Shown in pieces: positions 1 through 6,962 of a stretch of DNA of 64,000 nucleotides (the first letter of the stretch is position 1; each line of letters starts with the position of its first letter). The notes under the pieces were generated by a model. It was not told the DNA's origin and did no database searches. It saw only the letters and a program-made list of their open reading frames with translations. The position numbers and the translations under genes were made by a program. Source of the DNA: Candidatus Vicinibacter affinis. Its GTDB lineage: Bacteria; Bacteroidota; Bacteroidia; Chitinophagales; Saprospiraceae. The stretch spans positions 1,650,501 through 1,714,500 of the forward strand of contig JADJNH010000005.1 in NCBI GenBank assembly GCA_016714365.1, given 5' to 3'.

Positions 1-142
1 GCAAACCCGAGCCGGAAGGATACGGAAACATGTCCAGAACGTAATACTTAGGTTTTGAAAAATTATCTTCTACTTTGTAAACTTGATTATCTAACCAATT
101 TTTCTTCCATTTTTTTTCAACTTCCCTATGATTGTAGTCCAT
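1..142 (-). CDS. leuS: Leucyl-tRNA synthetase, N-terminal 47 residues (partial)
   Basis: Reading the reverse strand from the ATG at 142-140 gives 47 codons, open to the window edge. The protein begins [16 protein letters not shown] and runs into [18 protein letters not shown]. That last stretch is the start of the Rossmann fold of class I leucyl-tRNA synthetases, just before the HIGH signature, which lies outside the window. The enzyme charges tRNA-Leu with leucine in the cytoplasm. The start is well placed: the WKKNW helix is the usual N-terminus and a -7 box lies 17 bp upstream. About 95 percent of the gene is missing here. A tRNA-Leu gene occurs at 43545, far from this gene. Confidence 0.93.
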   Translation of the reverse strand, partial: MDYNHREVEKKWKKNWLDNQVYKVEDNFSKPKYYVLDMFPYPSGSGL

Positions 143-158
143 TTGCCTGATTTTAAAG

Positions 159-166
159 CAAAAATA
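159..166 (-). promoter_or_regulatory. -7 element of the leuS promoter
   Basis: Reverse-strand TATTTTTG matches the Bacteroidota -7 consensus TAnnTTTG. Transcription would start about 10 nt before the leuS ATG. No clear -33 TTTG is seen at the right distance. Confidence 0.5.
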
Positions 167-707
167 TGGAAATTGAGTAAGAAATCATGGATTACTTAAT
201 TTATATTTGGCAATTAGTGAGTATTCAAGCGGATATGAAGGGGGCAAAGGATGGTATGCATAAGAAAACACAATTTATGTTTGGGTTACTTTACCATTAT
301 TGCTGGCAAGGATTTAAAATTTATTTATTCAAAAGTTACCATCTGGAATCTTACCGTGTTAAAAATTAATTACATCAGGTTAAGGGTAAAATTAAATATT
401 TGACCAAGCTGATTTATTAGAAGGGGCAAGTTTTCTAATCTCGGTTTATCTTATGATGTTGAGAAAATTTAAGGATAATTTCATTAAATTGATACAGATG
501 AATATTCACCTTGACAACTTAAGGTTGGTTTGAATACCATTTTAAAGCATTTTTGTTCTAAGATTAATTTTTCTTTTCGTGAATTCACATCAAAATTAAT
601 TGGGTTATTTATTGAAAAATTAGGGGCCTGATAAATATTCGATACATATTATGAGATCCGACATTAATTAAAAAGTAATTAAAATTTTGAAAAAAAAACA
701 TAAAATA
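167..707. other. Intergenic region with no supported gene
   Basis: AT-rich DNA between the divergent leuS and nitric oxide reductase genes. A 60-codon open frame at 187-369 on the plus strand has no recognisable features and begins on top of the probable leuS promoter region. No RNA gene or clear repeat is seen. Confidence 0.5.
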
Positions 708-739
708 TTTGGACTTCAAAATAATAACGGATATATTTG
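708..739 (+). promoter_or_regulatory. Promoter of the nitric oxide reductase gene
   Basis: A -33 TTTG at 708-711, a 20-bp spacer and a -7 TATATTTG at 732-739 match the Bacteroidota promoter consensus. The transcript would start near 746, leaving a long leader of about 235 nt before the ATG at 981. A second, closer promoter is not excluded. Confidence 0.65.
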
Positions 740-743
740 TCCG
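728..743. promoter_or_regulatory. Palindrome CGGA-N8-TCCG centred on the -7 box (candidate operator)
   Basis: CGGA (728-731) and TCCG (740-743) exactly flank the 8-bp -7 element TATATTTG. A protein bound here would block the promoter. The Rrf2 regulator encoded convergently downstream of the reductase is the obvious candidate, by inference. The dyad is short and could arise by chance. Confidence 0.35.
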
Positions 744-980
744 AAATACAATTATTGGTTATTCTAAGTATATAAATAGAAAATATCAGATTATTTGAGC
801 GTGTAATTATTTATTACATCGGGAGGTGTTTTGTATACCGAAATTAACTTTTCGGAGGAGCGTTTACAAGTTAAAGTGAGATTTTTATTTTTCAGTTTAC
901 CTGGATGGGTCTGCGTGTCTCATTCAAGCAGATATGGTTATGGATCAAAGTTTATTTATTATAAAATTTAATTAGTTGAT

Positions 981-3362
981 ATGGAAAATCAAAATACTTC
1001 TTCGAAGAGCATCAGTTATATAATGAATACAAAAAACTGGTGGGGGCCTTTAACATTTATTTTAATCATCAGCATATTGGGTGTCGGTATGATTGGGTAT
1101 CAGACCTACATTGATGCTCCGCCAATGTCTGGTTTTAGTGACGATAAAGGGAATGTTGTTATAGATAAGAAGACTCTTGAGCATGGACAAGAGGTGTTTC
1201 ATAAGTATGCATTAATGGAGTACGGAAGTTTTTTTGGCGATGGAGCACAGCGAGGTCCAGATTTTACGGCAGAGGCACTCCACAAAATGTCGGTTTTTAT
1301 GGCAGACTTTTATGCTAAAGAATTTACTGCGGCAAAGGGGAGTGCACCTGATGAATTTATGATGAAACAAATCAATGAGCGCATCAAGCAGGAACTTAAA
1401 GTGAATCGCTTTAACAAAGCTAAGGATATTGTGATGCTTACTCCGGCTCAAAATTATGCTCATGCACAATTGCAGAATTATTATTTAGAGATTTATAAAG
1501 GTGGAAAAAAGGAAAAGGGATTTCCTCCAACCAATTATATTACGGATGATGTTGAAATAAAGGATTTGAGTTCTTTCTTTTTTTGGGGCGCCTGGGTATG
1601 TGTTACGGAGCGACCTGGAACCACTTATAGTTACACACACAATTGGCCCTATGATCCGGGGTCAGGGAACACCCCTACGTCTCCGGTGATACTTTGGAGC
1701 GTTTTGGGTTTATTGGCCTTTGTTTTGATGTGCGGAATTGTGCTTTATTTTATTGGACAATACAATCAGTTACCTAATAAATTTTTTAAACCATCCACAA
1801 AAGATTTATTTTCAATGGAAAGGGTGGCGAGGTTTTCTCCAACACCCACTCAAAAGGCCAGTTTTAAATTTTTCTTTGTGGCCATTCTGCTTTTCTTTCT
1901 ACAGGTTTCCAGTGGACTCATCACAATTAATGATTTTATCAATTGGTTAAGTTACATAGGTATTCATATTTCTGATGATGTACCTGTGACCATTTCGAGG
2001 AGTTGGCATTTGATGCTATCGCTTTATTGGATTTCAACTTGTTGGATAGCTTCTTCAATTTTTATTTTACCAATACTGTCTAAGAAGGAAGTGAAAGGGC
2101 AATTGGTCTTAGTAAATACCTTATTTGTATTGTTGTTCCTGCTCGTAGGCGGTTCATTAACAGGAATGGTATTGGGGCCATTGGGATTGATGGGAGAGTG
2201 GTGGTATTGGTTAGGACATCAGGGATGGGAATTTGTAGACTTTGGAAAAGTATATCAGGTGTTGCTCATGGGAATATTTATATTGTGGGGCACTGTTGTG
2301 TACCGTGGAATTAAGCCGGCTCTTATAAAGGGACAACCATGGAATCTGCCAAATTGGATCTTGTATTCTGTCATTGGAATTCCACTTTTATTTCTTTCAG
2401 GATTTGTTGCAAAGCCGGAGACCAATTTTGTGATCGCTGATTTTTGGAGATGGATGGTAATACATATGTGGGTCGAAGCATTTTTCGAAGTTTTCATTAC
2501 GGTTATTGTTTCTTACCTGATGGTGTTGATGGGTTTAGTAAGCAGGCAGGCGGCCATTCGTGTTGTTTATTTTGCTACGGTATTATTTTTAGGAACCGGA
2601 TTGCTGGGAATCTCACATAACTTTTATTGGAATGCGAAACCTGTTGCCACCATGGCTTTGGGAAGTGTATTTTCTACTTTGCAATTTGTACCACTTATTT
2701 TACTTACGGTGGAGGCATGGCGATTTAAAAATATGCCAAAGTTGGCAGTCGGTGATGTTGAGCATAAGCAACTAGGGAATTTTGGATTTCCTGAAGTGTT
2801 CTTATTTTTAATTGCGGTCAACTTTTGGAATTTTTTTGGTGCCGGCGTTTTAGGAATCATCATCAATTTGCCAATCATGAATTATTTCGAACATGGAACA
2901 TACCTGACGGTCAACCATGCGCATGCTGCCTTAATGGGTGTGTATGGAAATATTTCTATTGCTGCTCTATTATTTGCTTCGAGATTGTTGATCAAGGATA
3001 AAAATTGGAACACCAAAGTGGTAACATTTTCTTTCTGGTCCATTAATGTTGGACTGATGTTAATGGTAGTATTGGATCTCTTTCCAGCCGGATCTATCCA
3101 GTTTAAGGCTGTTGTAGAGCGTGGGTTATGGTTTGGTCGTTCATCTGAATTTATAGATTATGGTATTTTTAATTCATTGACCTGGCTACGGGGGATTGGA
3201 GCTACTGTTTTTTTTGGTGGGGGTGTCATTCCATTAACTTGGTTTATTGTTTCGAGGGTAAAATCCTTAAAGGCGAATGCTTTAAGCATTGAAGAGATGG
3301 ATCCTCAGCAAGTTGCTGTTCAAAAATATCAAACCGTTCCGGAAAAAGAAATGGTATTTTAG
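981..3362 (+). CDS. norB: Quinol-dependent nitric oxide reductase (qNOR)
   Basis: Inner-membrane enzyme that reduces two NO to N2O with electrons from the quinol pool. It serves NO detoxification or the NO step of denitrification. The 793-residue length is typical of the single-chain qNOR type: an N-terminal membrane helix (about 21-42), a periplasmic cytochrome-c-like domain without a CxxCH haem motif (about 50-230), then a heme-copper-oxidase-like bundle of about 13 helices. Conserved histidines are visible in SRSWHLMLS, VIHMWVEAFFE, GISHNFYW and VNHAHAALMG. The glutamate in HMWVEAFFE is characteristic of NO reductases. It stands alone with its own promoter and a strong terminator. The convergent Rrf2 gene next door is probably its NO-responsive repressor (inference). 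No nirK/nirS or nosZ is in the window, so a full denitrification pathway cannot be claimed. Confidence 0.95.
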   Translation: MENQNTSSKSISYIMNTKNWWGPLTFILIISILGVGMIGYQTYIDAPPMSGFSDDKGNVVIDKKTLEHGQEVFHKYALMEYGSFFGDGAQRGPDFTAEALHKMSVFMADFYAKEFTAAKGSAPDEFMMKQINERIKQELKVNRFNKAKDIVMLTPAQNYAHAQLQNYYLEIYKGGKKEKGFPPTNYITDDVEIKDLSSFFFWGAWVCVTERPGTTYSYTHNWPYDPGSGNTPTSPVILWSVLGLLAFVLMCGIVLYFIGQYNQLPNKFFKPSTKDLFSMERVARFSPTPTQKASFKFFFVAILLFFLQVSSGLITINDFINWLSYIGIHISDDVPVTISRSWHLMLSLYWISTCWIASSIFILPILSKKEVKGQLVLVNTLFVLLFLLVGGSLTGMVLGPLGLMGEWWYWLGHQGWEFVDFGKVYQVLLMGIFILWGTVVYRGIKPALIKGQPWNLPNWILYSVIGIPLLFLSGFVAKPETNFVIADFWRWMVIHMWVEAFFEVFITVIVSYLMVLMGLVSRQAAIRVVYFATVLFLGTGLLGISHNFYWNAKPVATMALGSVFSTLQFVPLILLTVEAWRFKNMPKLAVGDVEHKQLGNFGFPEVFLFLIAVNFWNFFGAGVLGIIINLPIMNYFEHGTYLTVNHAHAALMGVYGNISIAALLFASRLLIKDKNWNTKVVTFSFWSINVGLMLMVVLDLFPAGSIQFKAVVERGLWFGRSSEFIDYGIFNSLTWLRGIGATVFFGGGVIPLTWFIVSRVKSLKANALSIEEMDPQQVAVQKYQTVPEKEMVF

Positions 3363-3387
3363 AATAAACATTAAAAATTAAACACTC

Positions 3388-3424
3388 AAAAGTGTCATCG
3401 AGAAAAGTCGGTGACACTTTTTTT
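3388..3424 (+). terminator. Intrinsic terminator after norB
   Basis: Stem AAAGTGTCA / TGACACTTT with a roughly 15-nt loop, followed by a run of T. It lies between convergent genes and could act for both. Confidence 0.85.
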
Positions 3425-3854
3425 AAAGTTTTAAATAGGTTTCACCATTTTTTAACCCTTTAATCAGATCATGAAGGCTGGTTTTTCCGAATACATCCAA
3501 CAACTTGTTTTTTATAGGTTTATACTTGTGGTGAAAAGGGCAGGGCTGATGATCAGAACACTCGTCTAATCCAAGGCTGCATCGGTTGAGTACATCCCCA
3601 TCGATAGCTTGAACAATCCGGATCAGTTTTATTTTGGCCATCTGATTTATCTCTACTTCGAAACCTCCACCCGGACCCTTAACAGATTTAATAATCTTAT
3701 CCTTAACTAATTTTTGCAAAATTTTGGAAGTAAAGGCCTCCGGCGATTCTATTTTTTTAGCAACCTCTTGCAGATTTACACGATGTCCCAGTATAGATTG
3801 CGATGCAATGTATATGGAAGAACGAATGGCATATTCACAGGCTTTTGAAAACAT
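3423..3854 (-). CDS. Rrf2-family iron-sulfur transcription regulator, NsrR-like
   Basis: A 143-residue winged-helix protein of the Rrf2 family (IscR/NsrR/RsrR). The N-terminal helix-turn-helix spans about residues 10-60, followed by the wing GPGGGFEVE. Cysteines C92, C99 and C105 (spacing X6, X5) match the three Fe-S ligands of this family. Its position beside the nitric oxide reductase suggests an NO-sensing repressor like NsrR, but the sequence alone does not separate NsrR from IscR or RsrR. It is a paralogue of the regulator at 9222-9653, sharing length and the C-x-LGL-x2-C-x5-PCP-x-H pattern. The reverse-strand sequence GATATTTG at 3880-3887 is a one-mismatch -7 box about 26 nt upstream of the ATG. 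Confidence 0.85.
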   Translation of the reverse strand: MFSKACEYAIRSSIYIASQSILGHRVNLQEVAKKIESPEAFTSKILQKLVKDKIIKSVKGPGGGFEVEINQMAKIKLIRIVQAIDGDVLNRCSLGLDECSDHQPCPFHHKYKPIKNKLLDVFGKTSLHDLIKGLKNGETYLKL

Positions 3855-4050
3855 TAGACTATTTTATAATGATCCGGGGCAAATATCGACATTGTTTATT
3901 ATTAAATTTTCAGTATGGGTTATTTAATCCAATTTTATCAATAGAATTTTTATCTCAAGGTAAAATAACTGAAAATGCATATTATATTGACCTGGTGTTT
4001 GACCGTGTTTAGAATGGGGGCTAATAACTTTCGCTGTTGGGAAGAATTGC

Positions 4051-4411
4051 GGGTCAAATCAAAAATTTGAGGAGAAACCAGTTTTACGGAACCCGTTTTT
4101 TACTAAAGTTGTCCTAAATTCCATCCTATTATCATTGTTCTTTTTTGTCTTAATACAAAAAAGAACCAAAAAAAATCAAGGCTGTTTTCATTTCTTAACG
4201 CTAAAACTAATTTAAAAAGCTAAACAAAATAAACTCGCCTTAGGCCGCATTCATAGCTCATGGCCTTACTGTTATAAATTCATTGGAATGTCTGCATGCT
4301 AGCTCAAACAGTATTTTGTTTTGAACGCTTTTTAAATCGGTTTTAGCTAAAATGAAAAAGGCCGATCTGAATTTCTAATTCGATAACTATATGATGAGGT
4401 ATTGGAATTTA
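4051..4411. repeat. Dispersed repeat, uninterrupted copy (empty IS110 target site)
   Basis: About 360 bp matching the sequences around the two IS110 elements at 37.2-39.1 kb and 41.5-43.5 kb, with scattered differences. It starts GGGTCAAATC and carries the small palindrome GTTCTTTTTTGT-CTTAAT-ACAAAAAAGAAC near 4139-4166. That palindrome is intact here, whereas both other copies are split at its CT. A second, long imperfect hairpin spans 4180-4363 with arms of about 60 nt (outer GGCTGTTTTCATTT, inner CTAAAACT / AGTTTTAG). This copy lacks the right-hand 100 bp seen in the other two. No coding potential is seen. The flanking stretches 3855-4050 and 4412-4576 hold nothing else I can support. Confidence 0.85.
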
Positions 4412-4576
4412 TTTTATACTAATAAGGATAAAAAATCGAGATTATTCAAAAAAAAATTTAATTAATTAGTGCTTAGATATACTAAATGGGATGTTTCAAC
4501 CCAATGAATAGAGTTATCTATTGAGGAATATTTTTTTTGGAAAGGTAGACCGAATATTTTTCCCTACATTCACTAA

Positions 4577-4610
4577 AAGAAAATGACTCACCTAAGCAAG
4601 TCACTTTCTT
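4577..4610 (-). terminator. Probable terminator of the haloperoxidase-like gene
   Basis: Reverse-strand hairpin: AAGAAA-TGACT pairs with AGTCA-TTTCTT around an 8-10 nt loop, about 55 bp beyond the stop codon at 4665. The U-tract is weak. Confidence 0.5.
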
Positions 4611-4664
4611 AAACAAATTAGAATAAAGAACTACAACAAATTGTTGCCTATTGGATTTTAATTT

Positions 4665-6053
4665 TTATTTCTTCCAAGGTAGTTGCAATACTTTTCGGGC
4701 ACAAAGAATTCCACAGAAATTTCCACTGTCGAAATCCATTCTGTAATGTACGCCAAGCGGTAATCTACTGAAAGCATTTTCTATTGCAAGATCACGCAAA
4801 GAGTTGAAAGATCTTGGAGTACCCAGGAAGTCTGTTCTGTTCTGATGACAGAAATCCGTGAACGGATAGCTGGAACCAACAAAAGCCTCAATTATACCCA
4901 TACCTGAAAAGGCGAAGGTAGAATGACCTGAAGGGTAAGCTGGAAACGGTGGTGTAAATCCAAGCCATGGTATTGTAAAGTTAGGATCAATCACTCTTCT
5001 GATGTAGGTGATGGGTCTTTCCACATTGAACTTATATTTGTTGTACCAGGCGATCACCGCGGCATCACTCAATGCCATACTCAATTGAGCATATAATACA
5101 CAGGTTTTTTCCAAATTGAATCTTTCCTTTTCCACGATTTGATCAGCCACAGATATCATTCTGGCAGGTGGGCTAAAAGTCCAACCAACACGGTCATCTG
5201 ACCAGAATTCTGAAATGTGTTCCATTTCTCCTTTAGGATTATTTCTGGCTTGATTTGTCAGGACATATGTTTCATAAGCCTGAGAGTAGATCAAAGAATT
5301 TTTATCTGAATCACAACCGTATGGCGCAACCAAGGCATCCATATCTGAGCGTGATAGTCCAAATCTTCTTACTTCACCCCATTGTGAATACAATCCTTTG
5401 TCAGCATCCTGAGGGTCAGTAGGTATCCACTCACAGCCTTGTGCATTCACGGCTTTAGGAAATGGATTTAAATGTCCGTTATGTCCTACCTTATCCGTGG
5501 TAGAATAAATCCAGATTGCTTCAGCTACTGCTTTTCCATGTTCTTTGGAACGTTTGATTAAATCATCCTCTTCTTCAAGATCGTAAGTTGCCTGTAATTC
5601 ATACTCTTTAGCGGCAATATTGTTTAGAATCTCAACAGTACTGAGAATGTTTCCGGATTTATCTTTAAAAGTTACGTTTTCAAAAAATTTCTGCATGAGA
5701 TAGCCATAAGATGCATTAATTACTTCCGGCCAATACAAATCTTTTTTTATTTCCGGTAACCCGCTGATGACAAGTCTGTATCTGAGTGATTGATAATCCG
5801 GCATCCCACCCAAGCAAGCTTCATAGGCACTCAACGCCATGTAAGCAAGTGCCCTTGGTGCAGGACCGGGTCTGTAAAAAGCAGCATACCGATCTGTCTC
5901 TAAAAAAATATTTGTCCATTCATGGTACACACTCGAGGGATAACTTTGCAAGGTGAGCGACGATGAGTTGTTGGTTTCGGTTTTGTTACATCCGGTATTT
6001 AATCCTAATGTCAGGACAAATACCAAGAGCAGAATGCGCATTAGATTTTTCAT
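4665..6053 (-). CDS. Vanadium-dependent haloperoxidase / PAP2-superfamily lipoprotein
   Basis: A 462-residue exported lipoprotein: signal peptide MKNLMRILLLVFVLTLGLN followed by TGCNK, with Cys22 as the probable lipidated residue. The C-terminal third carries the three-part phosphate/vanadate-binding motif of the PAP2 / vanadium haloperoxidase fold: K-x5-RP (KFNVERP), PSGH (AYPSGHSTFA) and SR-x5-H-x3-D (SRLPLGVHYRMD). The long N-terminal helical part resembles bacterial vanadium chloroperoxidase-like proteins rather than small PAP2 lipid phosphatases. The likely role is halide oxidation or phosphoester hydrolysis in the periplasm or at the cell surface; the sequence does not decide which. It is monocistronic, with a hairpin after it. 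Confidence 0.8.
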   Translation of the reverse strand: MKNLMRILLLVFVLTLGLNTGCNKTETNNSSSLTLQSYPSSVYHEWTNIFLETDRYAAFYRPGPAPRALAYMALSAYEACLGGMPDYQSLRYRLVISGLPEIKKDLYWPEVINASYGYLMQKFFENVTFKDKSGNILSTVEILNNIAAKEYELQATYDLEEEDDLIKRSKEHGKAVAEAIWIYSTTDKVGHNGHLNPFPKAVNAQGCEWIPTDPQDADKGLYSQWGEVRRFGLSRSDMDALVAPYGCDSDKNSLIYSQAYETYVLTNQARNNPKGEMEHISEFWSDDRVGWTFSPPARMISVADQIVEKERFNLEKTCVLYAQLSMALSDAAVIAWYNKYKFNVERPITYIRRVIDPNFTIPWLGFTPPFPAYPSGHSTFAFSGMGIIEAFVGSSYPFTDFCHQNRTDFLGTPRSFNSLRDLAIENAFSRLPLGVHYRMDFDSGNFCGILCARKVLQLPWKK

Positions 6054-6110
6054 GATGAAATAATTATAATGATTTAAAAATTGTTTTTCCGAATTTATTA
6101 ATTGATTATT

Positions 6111-6788
6111 TTAATTTCTGATTTCAATCTGTAGATTTTTAGTCTGTATATCTTTTGCTTTAATTTTGGTGGAATTGTTTCTTAGATTTCCTAATGTTTT
6201 ACAATTGTTGAAAAAATTTTGAATATAAAATGGTCCTGAGTAACCTAGTTCTTCCAGAAATGAAGCCATTAACTGAACTGAATCGATTTCCAATAAATCC
6301 GAATGGTAAGTAGTCCTCACTTCAAACGGAATTCCTGCTTGTTTCAAAAGCTTAAAACATTGGACAAATTCATCAAACTTATTAATGGAGGTCACTTTTA
6401 AAAATAAATCTGCAGGAGCTTTGAAGTCGATGGCAACGTAGTCAAGTAGATTTTTTTGAAGTAATTTTTCTAAATGCTTTGGCTGTGATCCATTGGTATC
6501 CACTTTGATCTTAAGTCCTAATACTTTTATTTCCTGAATAAAATTTTCTAAATTATGATGCATCAGACACTCTCCACCACTTAATACTACTCCATCCAAC
6601 AGATTGTTTCTGGATTTAAGAAAATCAAGAGCTTCATTAAAATCTATCTTTCCTTTACCCCTGACCACATCCACATTGTAACAATAACCACAGTTCATGT
6701 TGCATCCTGCAAACCAAATGATGCATGAAAGCATGTCAGGAAAATCCAACATACTGAAAGGGGTAATATGATAAATTGGTTTATTCAT
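6111..6788 (-). CDS. nrdG: Anaerobic ribonucleotide reductase activating enzyme (radical SAM)
   Basis: Radical SAM activase that uses a [4Fe-4S] cluster and S-adenosylmethionine to generate the glycyl radical on the class III reductase. The cluster motif is C29-x3-C33-x2-C36 (GCNMNCGYC), preceded by the typical LDFPDMLSCIIWFAG stretch, with SGGE at about residue 70. I start it at ATG 6788 (225 residues, beginning MNKPIYHITPF). This ATG overlaps the stop codon of the preceding small glycyl-radical gene in the string ATGAATAA, a sign of translational coupling. An in-frame ATG at 6839 exists, but it would add 17 unrelated residues and overlap the upstream gene. Last gene of the nrdD operon. Confidence 0.92.
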   Translation of the reverse strand: MNKPIYHITPFSMLDFPDMLSCIIWFAGCNMNCGYCYNVDVVRGKGKIDFNEALDFLKSRNNLLDGVVLSGGECLMHHNLENFIQEIKVLGLKIKVDTNGSQPKHLEKLLQKNLLDYVAIDFKAPADLFLKVTSINKFDEFVQCFKLLKQAGIPFEVRTTYHSDLLEIDSVQLMASFLEELGYSGPFYIQNFFNNCKTLGNLRNNSTKIKAKDIQTKNLQIEIRN

Positions 6789-6951
6789 TCGTGTTTTCGA
6801 CAAAATAAATTCTTTCTTTATGTTCTCCCTTTTTGCCAAGGTTGAAACTTTCTACAGGTCTCAAATACCCCATGACTCTAGTGAATACAAGGCATTTGGT
6901 TCTTCTCATTTGATTTGCTTCAAGAATTGAAATTTCCGGTTCTGGTAACAT
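6781..6951 (-). CDS. Separate glycyl-radical domain of class III ribonucleotide reductase (56 aa)
   Basis: A 56-residue protein encoded 11 bp after the nrdD stop codon and overlapping nrdG by 8 bp. Residues 25-33 read RVMGYLRPV. The R-V-x-G-Y-L pattern is the glycyl-radical site of class III ribonucleotide reductases, with Gly28 as the radical carrier, and the following F-N-x-GKK matches the family C-terminus. In most NrdD proteins this segment is the last 50-70 residues of the main chain. Here the main chain ends just after its zinc site and the loop is translated separately from MLPEPEISIL. An earlier in-frame ATG at 7011 lies inside nrdD and gives a tail without family character. It presumably docks onto NrdD and is activated by NrdG. 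Confidence 0.8.
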   Translation of the reverse strand: MLPEPEISILEANQMRRTKCLVFTRVMGYLRPVESFNLGKKGEHKERIYFVENTNE

Positions 6952-6962
6952 GATATAAAAGT

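Noticed and set aside
187..369. 60-codon plus-strand open frame between leuS and norB
   Set aside because: It begins on the leuS promoter region, has no signal, motif or promoter of its own, and the composition is that of AT-rich intergenic DNA.
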